The notes below the pieces were generated by a model, which searched no databases, had not been told where the DNA came from, and worked only from the letters and a program-made list of their open reading frames with translations. Positions 49,173-58,483 of a stretch of DNA of 64,000 nt are shown here, piece after piece. Numbering within the stretch: the first letter of the stretch is position 1; each line of letters starts with the position of its first letter. Source of the stretch: Shewanella putrefaciens (lineage in GTDB: Bacteria; Pseudomonadota; Gammaproteobacteria; Enterobacterales; Shewanellaceae); assembly GCF_016406305.1 (NCBI RefSeq), contig NZ_CP066369.1:3242501-3306500 (forward strand), in the 5' to 3' direction. The translations under genes and the position numbers were made by a program.

Positions 49173-51473
49173 TCACTGAGTTTTTTCTTGGTTAAACGCC
49201 TCAAACCACAGATCAAACTCAGCCGCTTTTAAGGGTTTTGAAAACACGTAGCCTTGGATGATATCGCAATTGAGGTTACGCAGAATTTCAACGCCTTCTG
49301 GTTCCTCAACCCCTTCGGCCACTACGGTAAAACCTAGGCCGTGGATCAATTGAATGCTGGTGTTTACTATCATCACATCTTGGCTATTTGTGAGCATGTC
49401 TTTGATAAAACTACGATCAATTTTTACTTCATTGACGGGCAACATTTTCAAATAGGCTAAGGATGAATGGCCTGTACCGAAGTCGTCGATGGCGACGGAC
49501 ACGCCCATATCACGGAAGCGTTGTAATACACTCACCACAGTCTGCGCATCTTTCATCACCGCGCCTTCGGTCACTTCGATGCAGAGTGCGCCGCTTGGCA
49601 GATTATTATCTTTTAATAAACTGGCAATTTGATTGGGCAAGCGGGTATCAACTAAATCATGGGCCGACAGGTTAATGGCCAGTTTTAGCCCCATACCTTG
49701 CTGCTGCCATGCCACTAATTGCTGAATCGCCTGCTGCAACACCCATTGGCTGACGATATCAATGTTGCCAGAGTTTTCAGCGAGTTGAATAAATTCATCG
49801 GGAGGAATAAACCCTAAGCTTGGATGCTGCCAGCGGATCAATGCCTCGGCGCCAGTACACTGATTTAGATGCAAATCCACCTTAGGTTGGAACACTAAAT
49901 ACAGTTGGTTTTGTGCTAAACCTATGGGCAAATCGCGAATAAGCATAAGCTCGCGCTGGTATTTTTCATCGGCGCCCTGTCGATAACTGACGATACGTTG
50001 CTCTTCGAAACAGGCTTGATTGAGGGCAATTTCGGCGCGGCGCACTAACACATCGATATCGGCGCCATTGCCATCGATTTCCAATAATCCCGCCCGCACG
50101 GTAAGAGAAATGTTTGAGCCTTGAATAGGAAAGGGGGACTCCAACATATCCAATGATTTCAGCAGGTGCTCGGGACGAATACCTTGGCTATATAGCAGTA
50201 AAAAGGAGTCGCCGTCTAACCGCGCGAGTAAATCTGGAGTCGGGGCTAATTGCTCTAAGCGGCGGGCAAAAAGTACCAGTAAAGTATCGGCGTTGGCAAA
50301 ACCGATAATATCGTTGATATGGCGAAAATGTTTAATATCCAACAACACCATAGCTCCGGAGAGCTCATTTTTAAGATCGGCTAAATGCTGTTTTGCCGCA
50401 AAACGATTGAGTAGCCCAGTCAAACTGTCGTGGCGGGATTGATAGACTAAATCCTTTTCCCGCGCCTCAATATCGTCACGCATCAAAGACAAACTATTGG
50501 CCAACACCCGCAGTTCTGCTGGCGCACCTTGAATACTCGCAGGCTGCTTACCTTGGCCAATTGTGCGAGCATAATTCACCAGTTGATGCACAGGTTCGGT
50601 CAAACTGCCCGACAACCAAATGGCAATCACAATCGCGAGTGCTGAGGTCAAGGCAAAAATCAGCAGCATATTATTGCGTAAATGCTGGTAACTTTGCTGC
50701 CACTTAAGGTTTGACTGATGCAGCAGGGCTAATTGACTGCCGTTATGATCATAAAGTTTGAGCGCCATGGACAGATAGTCCAGGGGAAGATGCTCACTAG
50801 GCATGCTCAGCAGGCTGGGTAATAGGCTCGCCTGCTCAAGCACACTGCGTTTTTCATCCTCGGATAAAGTAGAAGCGATTTCAGTCCGACCCGTAGCTTG
50901 ATTGACAAAGCTCACGTCGATACCGGTAATGGCTTTAGCTTGTTGGGCGACTTTTTCATCCAATAGAAAACCCATGCCAACCCAGGCAATCAAGGTCGGC
51001 GCCTTCACGGGCTGCAATACAAATTGATAGCTGGCATGATCAAAGTTGAGGATAGCTAAAGCATTGTTATTACTGGCGGTCATATCGAATAAGGATTGAA
51101 TATCATCCTGAGTGAGCCCAGGCAGACTCGAGGTCAAAAGCTCCCCTTTTGGTGATAACAACACGGCGGCATCCGCACCGATACGAGAGCCGTGATTGGA
51201 CAGCACCGACTCAATGGTTTCTTGCTCACCCGTTGCAATCGCGCGCTTAAAACCAAAGTCGGCACTGAGCACGGACAAACTTTGGCTAAGCTGAATACCG
51301 CGATTAGAGAGCACTTCGAGAAACACATTAGCGCCAATATCGAGGCTTTTCTGCTGCTGCAAAAAGTTATCCCTTTCGGTCGCAGTCAACACGGAAAAAG
51401 CCGTGGCAAATTGCACTAACGTCAGCACAATAAAGAACACTAAAATCAGCCGAGCACGAAAACTATTTAGCAT
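49173..51473 (-). CDS. Membrane c-di-GMP phosphodiesterase (degenerate GGDEF plus EAL)
   Basis: 766 residues from ATG 51473, which overlaps the upstream stop. N-terminal membrane helix, a periplasmic sensor domain of about 240 residues, a second helix (MLLIFALTSALAIVIAIWLSG), HAMP, then GGDEF and EAL. In the GGDEF the signature is DGDSF instead of GGDEF, so cyclase activity is unlikely. The EAL domain keeps AEALIRW, EVTEG, IDDFGTGHSS, KIDRSFI and AEGVE, so c-di-GMP hydrolysis is expected. The periplasmic part may sense a signal from the operon's cupredoxin-like or globin partner. Confidence 0.9.
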   Translation of the reverse strand: MLNSFRARLILVFFIVLTLVQFATAFSVLTATERDNFLQQQKSLDIGANVFLEVLSNRGIQLSQSLSVLSADFGFKRAIATGEQETIESVLSNHGSRIGADAAVLLSPKGELLTSSLPGLTQDDIQSLFDMTASNNNALAILNFDHASYQFVLQPVKAPTLIAWVGMGFLLDEKVAQQAKAITGIDVSFVNQATGRTEIASTLSEDEKRSVLEQASLLPSLLSMPSEHLPLDYLSMALKLYDHNGSQLALLHQSNLKWQQSYQHLRNNMLLIFALTSALAIVIAIWLSGSLTEPVHQLVNYARTIGQGKQPASIQGAPAELRVLANSLSLMRDDIEAREKDLVYQSRHDSLTGLLNRFAAKQHLADLKNELSGAMVLLDIKHFRHINDIIGFANADTLLVLFARRLEQLAPTPDLLARLDGDSFLLLYSQGIRPEHLLKSLDMLESPFPIQGSNISLTVRAGLLEIDGNGADIDVLVRRAEIALNQACFEEQRIVSYRQGADEKYQRELMLIRDLPIGLAQNQLYLVFQPKVDLHLNQCTGAEALIRWQHPSLGFIPPDEFIQLAENSGNIDIVSQWVLQQAIQQLVAWQQQGMGLKLAINLSAHDLVDTRLPNQIASLLKDNNLPSGALCIEVTEGAVMKDAQTVVSVLQRFRDMGVSVAIDDFGTGHSSLAYLKMLPVNEVKIDRSFIKDMLTNSQDVMIVNTSIQLIHGLGFTVVAEGVEEPEGVEILRNLNCDIIQGYVFSKPLKAAEFDLWFEAFNQEKTQ

Positions 51474-52140
51474 GTAATGGCTTGCCTTGTGCGTCGAAGT
51501 GACCAAATCCCGACGGCGGGGCTGATGGCTTTGCTTGGCGCTCGATATCTAGGGACAAACTGAGTTGATTAGCCCCATTAGCGATCAGTAAATCCCTTGG
51601 CTCTGAGGCCGCCTTCAGCCAAGGGTGCCAGAGCTTGACTTGATATTGACCAGCGGCAAGATCCTTAAACGCAATCTCACCTCTTTCATCCGTCACCGCG
51701 ACAATTGGGCTATCTGCCACATAAATAAATGCCTGCATATAATCGTGAATATTACAACCTAACGCCACTAAGCCGGGCTTATCGAACAGGATCGGCGCTT
51801 CGGCTTGGCCCACATACAATTTAAGTTCGAAGGGCTTAGCCTCGGAAAACGAATACACATGGTGGCGCGTACGATCTAGGTTAGGAAAATCCACCTTCGC
51901 CCCCTTAGGAATCGCCAACACAAAAGGGATAAAGGTCCGATTCTTTTGGGATATTTCATAATGCTCGATAGGCATAGCCCTATCTGGCACCACTGCAGGG
52001 ATCAACTCAACCACAGTATCGGCAATCGCCTGTTGCTGCAGATCCACTAGGGTAATATTGAGCTCTGAGGCCATGACTTGAGGCAGCAAACAGGTTGAAA
52101 CACTAAATCCTAGCGCAAATACAACGCGATTTAAGATCAT
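51463..52140 (-). CDS. Periplasmic cupredoxin-like 'methylamine utilization' protein
   Basis: 225 residues with a signal peptide ending QVMASE. Cupredoxin-like fold of the kind labelled methylamine utilization protein (MauL-like). A full set of type 1 copper ligands is visible by analogy: a His in RTRHHVYSF (His93/94), Cys129 and His132 in LGCNIHDYM, Met135. A carboxypeptidase-regulatory-like part follows (GEIAFKDLAAGQYQVKLWHPW). GAGG lies before the ATG. First gene of the operon with the phosphodiesterase, DUF3034 and globin genes. No methylamine dehydrogenase genes are near, so that label should not be taken as function. Confidence 0.85.
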   Translation of the reverse strand: MILNRVVFALGFSVSTCLLPQVMASELNITLVDLQQQAIADTVVELIPAVVPDRAMPIEHYEISQKNRTFIPFVLAIPKGAKVDFPNLDRTRHHVYSFSEAKPFELKLYVGQAEAPILFDKPGLVALGCNIHDYMQAFIYVADSPIVAVTDERGEIAFKDLAAGQYQVKLWHPWLKAASEPRDLLIANGANQLSLSLDIERQAKPSAPPSGFGHFDAQGKPLHAK

Positions 52141-52377
52141 CAGTTACCTCGGGGATATTGATTCAAGGTCAACAAGTACCTTAGCTGAGTACGGCCTAAA
52201 ACAGTTACAATTCTAATCGCCCCATCGCCATTACGCACGAAAGTAACCACAAATAATTAATAAACAACACTATATATTTCTCACATCCTCCATTTTTAGC
52301 GTTAACTTGGCAGGCCATCTACTCTCAAGCTATCCCAATCCCAATTAAAGTTAGTCAGATCTATTCTTTTTGTCGCA

Positions 52378-52407
52378 AGTAAAAAAGGCCTACTCTATGT
52401 AGGCCTT
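52378..52407 (-). terminator. Terminator after the second RND permease
   Basis: Stem AAGGCCTAC / GTAGGCCTT with a five-base loop; on the minus strand it runs into TTTTTTAC. It is 28 bases past the permease stop. Confidence 0.88.
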
Positions 52408-52435
52408 CCATTTGTTTTTTAGCAGGGAAATAAGC

Positions 52436-55400
52436 TTAACCGACGGTTAGCTCTTTATGCTCATCGGTTTTTTTACTATCCACGTTACCAGCGCCCCGCT
52501 TTGCTAAGGCATAGTAGAACAGCGGCGTAAGGATAAGCCCAAACAGGGTAACTCCTATCATACCGGCGAACACTGCCACACCCATGGCTTGGCGCATCTC
52601 GGCGCCCGCGCCAGTGGAGAACACCATAGGTACCACTCCCATAATAAAGGCGATAGATGTCATCAAGATAGGACGTAAACGTAATCTTGCTGCCTCTAAT
52701 ATCGCCTCCATAGGTGCCATACCATGGTCTTGTTTCTCCTTGGCAAACTCGACAATCAAAATCGCGTTCTTAGTCGCCAGCCCCACCAGTACTATCAGGC
52801 CAATTTGGGTGAAGATATTATTATCGCCACCGTAAATCAGCACCCCACTGAGGGCTGAAAGTAAGGTCATTGGGATGATTAAGATAATCGCCAATGGCAA
52901 GCTTAAGCTCTCATACTGGGCGGCGAGCACCATAAACACTAAGATGATCACCAGCGGGAAAACCAAAAGACCCGTATTGCCCGCAAGAATTTGCTGATAG
53001 GTCAGCTCGGTCCACTCATAGGTCATTCCGTTTGGCAGCGTTTCAGCCAAAATTTTCTCAATCGCCGCCTGCGCTTGGCCAGTGCTCACACCTGCAGCTG
53101 GGCCACCGTTAATTTCAGCGGTCGTGAAGCCGTTATAGTGCATCACTCTGTCTGGGCCTGAGCTTTGGCTGACGTTGATGAACGAACCCAGCGGGATCAT
53201 GTCACCATTCAGATTCGGCACCTTTAGCTGACTTATCTGCTGCGGACTTTGGCGGAACGCCTCGTCGGCTTGCATATTCACCTGATAGGTTCGACCGAAA
53301 CGATTGAAGTCGTTGACATAGGTCGAGCCCATATAGGTTTGTAATGTCTGGAAAATTTGATCGAGCGACACTGCCTGCTGTTTCGCTTTAGTCCGATCGA
53401 TATCCAGTTCAAGTTGTGGCACGTTCACCTGATAGCTAGAGAAAACGCCAGCTAACTGAGGATCGGCCCACGCCTTGTACATCACTTGTTGGGTCACCTG
53501 ATACAAGGCCTCATAACCAAGGTTGGCTCTGTCTTGAATTTGCAGACGGAACCCTCCTATAGTGCCGAGGCCTTGCACAGGTGGCGGCGGGAAGATGGCA
53601 ATAAACGCGTCTTGAATAGCAGCAAATTGCTGATTCAATTGTCCTGCAATGGCATTCGCCGACAGTTCAGGACTGGTACGCGAGTCAAAATCATCGAGCG
53701 CAACAAACACCACGCCTGAGTTAGGACTATTGGTAAAACCGTTGATGCTAAGGCCAGGGAAGGCAATCGAGTGCGCGACTCCGGGGTGATTTAGCGCAAT
53801 CTCAGACATCTTCTTGATCACACTATCCGTACGTTCAAGGGATGCCGCATCGGGCAACTGGGCAAAGGCCACTAAATACTGTTTATCTTGGCCGGGCACA
53901 TAACCCGTTGGTGTATTGGCAAATTGCACACCCGTTAACGCCACCATGCCTAAATACACTAGGCCGATAATGCCGCCAAAACGGATAACCTTACGCACTA
54001 ACCAACCATAACCATCGGATGCACGGTTAAATAAACGATTAAAAGGCACAAATAACCAAGCACCAAACAACTTATCCATTAGACGCGTTAAGCCATCCTT
54101 AGGTGCATCATGGCTCTTGAGTAACAGCGCCGATAATGCCGGACTTAAGGTCAGTGAGTTAATCGCCGAGATAAAGGTCGAGATAGTAATAGTCAAGGCA
54201 AACTGTTTATAGAACTGCCCAGTTAAACCGCTCATAAAGGCCGTTGGAATAAACACAGCCGCCAGCACTAAGGTGGTTGCCACAATCGGGCCCGTCACTT
54301 CCTTCATCGCCTTTTGCGTTGCCGCAACAGGGCTTAACCCTGCGGCAATATTACGTTCGACGTTTTCGACCACGACGATGGCATCGTCAACCACGATACC
54401 GATGGCGAGCACCAGCCCAAATAGCGACAAGGCGTTTAACGAGAAACCGAGCAGATGCATAAAGGCAAAGGTACCGACCAAAGACACAGGCACGGCCACC
54501 AGCGGAATAATCGATGCGCGCCAAGTTTGCAGGAATAGCACCACCACTAACACCACCAGCAATACGGCTTCGAGCAGGGTTTTTACCACAGCTTCAATCG
54601 AGCCACGCACGAACACGGTCGGATCGTAAACGATTTCGTACTCGAGCCCTTCAGGGAAGGATTTCGATAACTCTGCCATTTTGGCGCGCACATCGTCGGA
54701 AATCTGAATCGCGTTAGAACCCGATGCTTGGAACACAGGAATAGCGACCGCATCCTTATTATCCAGCAGTGAGCGCAGCGCATAACTGGTCGCACCGAGT
54801 TCGACCCGCGCGACATCCTTAAGGCGGATCACCTCAGCATTCTGGCCAACTTTGATGATGATATCTTCAAATTCAGACAGTTCAGTTAAACGGCCTTTCA
54901 CGTTGATCAAGAGTTGAAAATCGGCATTGCCACTGGGCTGGGCACCTAAACTGCCCGCTGCGGCTTGCTGATTTTGCTCTCGCACGGCGGCAATAATGTC
55001 CGCGGGTGATAAACCCAGCGCCGAGACTTTATTGGGGTCGAGCCAAATCCGCAGGCTATATTCGCCGGCACCAAACAAGCGTACCGCGCCCACACCGTTA
55101 ATCCGCGCGAGTTCGTCTTTGACGTTCAGCGCCGCATAGTTAGACAGATACAGCATGTCATAACGGTTATCCGGCGATAACAAATGCACCACCATGGTCA
55201 AGTCTGGCGAGGACTTTTCGGTGACTATCCCTAGGCGTTGTACCTCCTGCGGCAGACGCGGCATAGCCCTATCCACTCGGCTCTGCACTTGGGTTTGTGC
55301 CCTGTCTACATCGGTGCCAATGGCAAAGGTGATGGTCAAGGTCATGCGTCCATCGGACGTCGCCTGGGATGACATATACAACATGTCTTCGACGCCGTTG

Positions 55401-55609
55401 ATCTCCTGCTCCAGCGGTGAAGCCACGGTTTCGGCAATCACTTTTGGGTTCGCGCCTGGGTAGTTAGCGGTCACGACCACAGTCGGCGGTACAACTTCAG
55501 GATATTCGGTAATAGGCAACTGCCAAACGGCAATCGCCCCAGTGATGAAAAACAGCAGTGACAATACGGCTGCAAATATCGGTCTTTTAATGAAAAACTG
55601 CGACAACAT
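52436..55609 (-). CDS. RND multidrug efflux permease (AcrB/MexF-like)
   Basis: 1057 residues. MLSQFFIKRPIFAAVLSLLFF opens the protein; YPGANPKVIAETVASPLEQEINGVEDMLYMSS is a hallmark of the hydrophobic-amphiphilic efflux group, closest by eye to MexF/OqxB. Helix 4 has the proton-relay pair in AIGIVVDDAIVVVENVE. The C-terminal half has LVFMVLAAQYESLSLP and TKNAILIVEFAKEKQ. The adaptor gene is 13 bases upstream and a TetR gene is divergent. Expected to expel toxic compounds; the real range is unknown. Confidence 0.94.
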   Translation of the reverse strand: MLSQFFIKRPIFAAVLSLLFFITGAIAVWQLPITEYPEVVPPTVVVTANYPGANPKVIAETVASPLEQEINGVEDMLYMSSQATSDGRMTLTITFAIGTDVDRAQTQVQSRVDRAMPRLPQEVQRLGIVTEKSSPDLTMVVHLLSPDNRYDMLYLSNYAALNVKDELARINGVGAVRLFGAGEYSLRIWLDPNKVSALGLSPADIIAAVREQNQQAAAGSLGAQPSGNADFQLLINVKGRLTELSEFEDIIIKVGQNAEVIRLKDVARVELGATSYALRSLLDNKDAVAIPVFQASGSNAIQISDDVRAKMAELSKSFPEGLEYEIVYDPTVFVRGSIEAVVKTLLEAVLLVVLVVVLFLQTWRASIIPLVAVPVSLVGTFAFMHLLGFSLNALSLFGLVLAIGIVVDDAIVVVENVERNIAAGLSPVAATQKAMKEVTGPIVATTLVLAAVFIPTAFMSGLTGQFYKQFALTITISTFISAINSLTLSPALSALLLKSHDAPKDGLTRLMDKLFGAWLFVPFNRLFNRASDGYGWLVRKVIRFGGIIGLVYLGMVALTGVQFANTPTGYVPGQDKQYLVAFAQLPDAASLERTDSVIKKMSEIALNHPGVAHSIAFPGLSINGFTNSPNSGVVFVALDDFDSRTSPELSANAIAGQLNQQFAAIQDAFIAIFPPPPVQGLGTIGGFRLQIQDRANLGYEALYQVTQQVMYKAWADPQLAGVFSSYQVNVPQLELDIDRTKAKQQAVSLDQIFQTLQTYMGSTYVNDFNRFGRTYQVNMQADEAFRQSPQQISQLKVPNLNGDMIPLGSFINVSQSSGPDRVMHYNGFTTAEINGGPAAGVSTGQAQAAIEKILAETLPNGMTYEWTELTYQQILAGNTGLLVFPLVIILVFMVLAAQYESLSLPLAIILIIPMTLLSALSGVLIYGGDNNIFTQIGLIVLVGLATKNAILIVEFAKEKQDHGMAPMEAILEAARLRLRPILMTSIAFIMGVVPMVFSTGAGAEMRQAMGVAVFAGMIGVTLFGLILTPLFYYALAKRGAGNVDSKKTDEHKELTVG

Positions 55610-55622
55610 AATGTGTTATTCC

Positions 55623-56861
55623 TTAACCGCGACGCGTCGATTCGACCGCTTGCGCCGTCAAATGATCTTGGTTTTTATCGAGCATTAACTGGGCTTGGCG
55701 CAATGCTTCTAGCTTGTCGCTGTCGACCATGTCCACCATGTTTGGCTCAATTTGCATCTTAGGGCGTACGCGCTGCATACCGTTGACTACGATCTTATCT
55801 TCGGCTTCTAAACCTTGGGTCACTATGCGAAGCCCTTGCACTTTCTCACCTAAGGTCACGCCGCGATATTCGACCGTGCCATCATTGGCTACAACTAGCA
55901 CAAACTTATTATTCAGATCTGTGCCAACGGCTTTATCGTCTATCAAGATACTTTCATAGGCGCCGCTACCTGCGGTGCGAAGGCGGGCAAACAATCCTGG
56001 CAATAAGCTATTGTCTTCATTGTCAAAAGTGGCTCTAACTCTAATAGTGCCCGTCTGTTTATCCATGGCGTTATCGACAAAGTCGACCATACCAACACGT
56101 TGATAATCACGCTCATTGGCTAAGGCCATATACACAGGATTATCGCCAGCGCGGGGATCGTTACGTTTTTTCTCTGCGGTTAACTTCACGTATTTAAGGT
56201 AGGTTTGCTCATCCACATCGAAATAGGCATACATGCTGGCGGTAGAGACTAAGCTGGTCAGCACACTCTGCCCTGCCGTCACATAGTTACCCGCAGTGAC
56301 ATTGGCGTAGGAGACGCGACCATCAATCGGCGCACGCACTTGGGTATAATCCAAATCGAGTTCGGCCCGCAGCAATGCCGCTTTAACCGAAGCTACGGCC
56401 GCCGCAGTTTGACGTTTATTCGACTCACGGGTGTCGAGTAATTCGGCAGAAACTGCTTTTTGTTCAAATAACTTACGGGCACGTTCTAGGTCGTTAGTGG
56501 CCAGTTGCTCTGCAGAGAGTGCGCTAGCAAGATCTGCTTTTAACCGGGCTACTTCCGCAGCAAACACGCTGGGATCGATACGGAATAACACCTCGCCTTT
56601 TTTCACTAAGGCGCCTTCTTTAAAATTCACCGACTCTATATAACCTGAAACCCGTGGCACTAAAGTGACACTTTCGGGCGCCTGTAAACGGCCGGTAAAC
56701 TCGTCCCATTCGGTGACTCGCTCGTGCAATACTTGGGCAACATCGACCTTAGGCGCACTGGGCGCGGGGCCCTGCTGCGCGGTTTGCTCACCACAAGCAG
56801 AAAGGACGACAGCGGCAATGGCCGTTAACATCATTATTCGTAAAGGTTTGTGACTCATCAT
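55623..56861 (-). CDS. RND efflux membrane fusion lipoprotein (AcrA/MexE-like)
   Basis: 412 residues. MMSHKPLRIMMLTAIAAVV then LSAC gives a lipobox with Cys23. The adaptor core has APKVDVAQVLHERVTEWDEFTGRLQAPESV, lipoyl block VPRVSGYIESVNFKEGALVKKGEVLFRIDP and YTQVRAPIDGRVSYANVTAGNYVTAG. Two ATGs lie close together (56861 and 56858). It is in one operon with the permease; no channel (OprN/TolC) gene follows, so a channel from elsewhere is needed. Probably repressed by the divergent TetR. Confidence 0.94.
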   Translation of the reverse strand: MMSHKPLRIMMLTAIAAVVLSACGEQTAQQGPAPSAPKVDVAQVLHERVTEWDEFTGRLQAPESVTLVPRVSGYIESVNFKEGALVKKGEVLFRIDPSVFAAEVARLKADLASALSAEQLATNDLERARKLFEQKAVSAELLDTRESNKRQTAAAVASVKAALLRAELDLDYTQVRAPIDGRVSYANVTAGNYVTAGQSVLTSLVSTASMYAYFDVDEQTYLKYVKLTAEKKRNDPRAGDNPVYMALANERDYQRVGMVDFVDNAMDKQTGTIRVRATFDNEDNSLLPGLFARLRTAGSGAYESILIDDKAVGTDLNNKFVLVVANDGTVEYRGVTLGEKVQGLRIVTQGLEAEDKIVVNGMQRVRPKMQIEPNMVDMVDSDKLEALRQAQLMLDKNQDHLTAQAVESTRRG

Positions 56862-56907
56862 ATTCGTGTCCTCAAAGTGGTGGGCATTCTGTGCAGTTCG
56901 AATAAAA

Positions 56908-56919
56908 TACCGACTGGTA
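56908..56919. promoter_or_regulatory. Candidate TetR operator 1
   Basis: TACCGACTGGTA, TACC-N4-GGTA dyad, in the divergent RND/TetR promoter region. Confidence 0.55.
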
Positions 56920-56931
56920 AAAAATATTCTG

Positions 56932-56943
56932 TACTGAACGGTA
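56932..56943. promoter_or_regulatory. Candidate TetR operator 2
   Basis: TACTGAACGGTA, one base off the TACC-N4-GGTA form, starting 24 bases after site 1. Confidence 0.5.
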
Positions 56944-56980
56944 ATATATAGCGTAAAATGACGCTGTCAACAAATTTATG

Positions 56981-56992
56981 TACCACTCGGTA
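56981..56992. promoter_or_regulatory. Candidate TetR operator 3
   Basis: TACCACTCGGTA, exact TACC-N4-GGTA dyad, starting 49 bases after site 2 and nearer the tetR gene. Confidence 0.55.
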
Positions 56993-57140
56993 TAAATTTG
57001 AAAGGCGGGTTTTTCATTGAAGGATTGGGAAATACAATTGATGAGTCACTCGCCCGTGCTATCAGCCGTAGCAAGTGTGGCTGGACATGGACTAAACCCA
57101 TGTCTATCCTAGGGGCAATTGAGAATTGAGGAGCCTATTG

Positions 57141-57758
57141 ATGTCAACCGCCACCCAGATGCCCTGCGTAGGTCGCCCGCGAGCCTTCGACACTAATGAT
57201 GCATTAGCGAAAGCCTTAGAAGTCTTCTGGCGCAAAGGTTTTGAAGGGACGTCATTAACCGATCTCACCCAAGCAATGGGCATTAATAAACCTAGCCTCT
57301 ATGCCGCCTTCGGTAATAAAGAACAGTTATTTCTCAAGGCGATAGAATTATATGAACAGCGCCCCTGCGCGTTTTTCTACCCAGCACTTGAACAGAAAAC
57401 CGCCTATCAAGTTGTAGAGTCCATGCTCTTAGGTGCCGCCAGCTCGCTTGCCGATACGAGTCATCCGCAAGGTTGTTTGATTGTCCAAGGGGCTCTTACC
57501 TGCAGCGAAGCGGGTGAAGCCATTAAAGAAACCTTGATCAATCGCCGCCGAGACGGAGAACTGGCCCTGTGTGAACGACTACAACGCGCCAAAGACGAAG
57601 GGGATTTACCCGAGACTGCCGATCCCCTATTGCTCGCCCGTTATATCGGCACTGTTTTACAAGGTATGGCCGTTCAAGCAACCAATGGGATCTGTTCGCA
57701 GGAACTGCATCAAGTGGCTGAGTTGGTGTTAGCGAATTTTCCAAAAAGTAATCGCTAA
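57141..57758 (+). CDS. TetR family transcriptional regulator of the RND pump
   Basis: 205 residues from ATG 57141, with GAGGAG seven bases upstream; an in-frame TTG at 57126 is rejected. N-terminal helix-turn-helix: GRPRAFDTNDALAKALEVFWRKGFEGTSLTDLTQAMGINKPSLYAAFGNKEQLF. The C-terminal half is the ligand-sensing helical domain with TSHPQGCLIVQGALTCSEAG. Divergent from the RND adaptor-permease pair, with three similar dyads between, so it most likely represses that pump and itself. Inducer unknown. Confidence 0.92.
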   Translation: MSTATQMPCVGRPRAFDTNDALAKALEVFWRKGFEGTSLTDLTQAMGINKPSLYAAFGNKEQLFLKAIELYEQRPCAFFYPALEQKTAYQVVESMLLGAASSLADTSHPQGCLIVQGALTCSEAGEAIKETLINRRRDGELALCERLQRAKDEGDLPETADPLLLARYIGTVLQGMAVQATNGICSQELHQVAELVLANFPKSNR

Positions 57759-57777
57759 TTTAACGACTTAATTGAAT

Positions 57778-57818
57778 ACCCCCTGTTAAGGCATCGCCTA
57801 ACGGGGGGTTATTTTTTG
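57778..57818 (+). terminator. Terminator after tetR
   Basis: Stem ACCCCCTGTTA / TAACGGGGGGT with loop of about ten bases, then ATTTTTT. Lies between the convergent tetR and osmC-like genes. Confidence 0.88.
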
Positions 57819-57845
57819 GGGAGACTATTTGGGGGAGATTCACCA

Positions 57846-58277
57846 TTAATCGTTAATAACCCTATGGGTCACGAGTGTCGGTTGTAAAAGATTGTCATGT
57901 ACTGGACAACGATTGCACACAGTATCTAAAAATTCGCGCTTCTGCTCCTCAGTCAATTCGGCATCGATACTGGCGTTAAGGGCAATGTGCTTAAAGCCGA
58001 CGGGATCATCGGAAGGCTGACCCAATAATCCAGCGGAATTCATCACGGCACGAACATGCACATCAAACTGGCGTAGCTCAATATGCCGTTCCCTTGCGAC
58101 CATTTTCGCAATGGCAGAAATACAACCACCCAGCGAAAATAAGAATGTCTCCAAGGGGTTAGCCCCTTCGTTGCTGGCACTCGGTTGGTCTATCACTAAA
58201 AGATGCTCTCTAACCTGCGCAGTCACTTTCCAACCACTTGCCATATGGGTGGTGACTTCGACAACTTTTTCAGCCAT
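57846..58277 (-). CDS. OsmC family protein
   Basis: 143 residues from ATG 58277 (GGAG nine bases upstream; ATG 58292 lacks a site). OsmC/Ohr-like fold. The two reactive cysteines are in FSLGGCISAIAKM and DTVCNRCPVHDN. N-terminal GWKVTAQVREHLLVIDQPSASNEGANPLETF is typical of the YhfA-type OsmC group. Members reduce organic peroxides with thiols, but some of this subgroup have unknown substrates. Convergent with tetR. Confidence 0.88.
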   Translation of the reverse strand: MAEKVVEVTTHMASGWKVTAQVREHLLVIDQPSASNEGANPLETFLFSLGGCISAIAKMVARERHIELRQFDVHVRAVMNSAGLLGQPSDDPVGFKHIALNASIDAELTEEQKREFLDTVCNRCPVHDNLLQPTLVTHRVIND

Positions 58278-58483
58278 TGAATAATACTCCATTAGTTTTT
58301 TTTCAATCAGATTATTCTAATGATTGATTTAGCAAAAATCACGGAGAAAGATCACAATCCGATGCTATTAGTCGATTTCATAATGCTATCAAGCACATTC
58401 AAGTTCCCATAAAATCATTGGCCTAGGGATAAAGACTTATGCTATAAACGCCTTATATCAAAGTAGGTATAAATGGACGCCAA

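Noticed and set aside
51463..52140. Methylamine dehydrogenase system
   Set aside because: The label of the cupredoxin-like family suggests it, but no mau structural genes are in the window.
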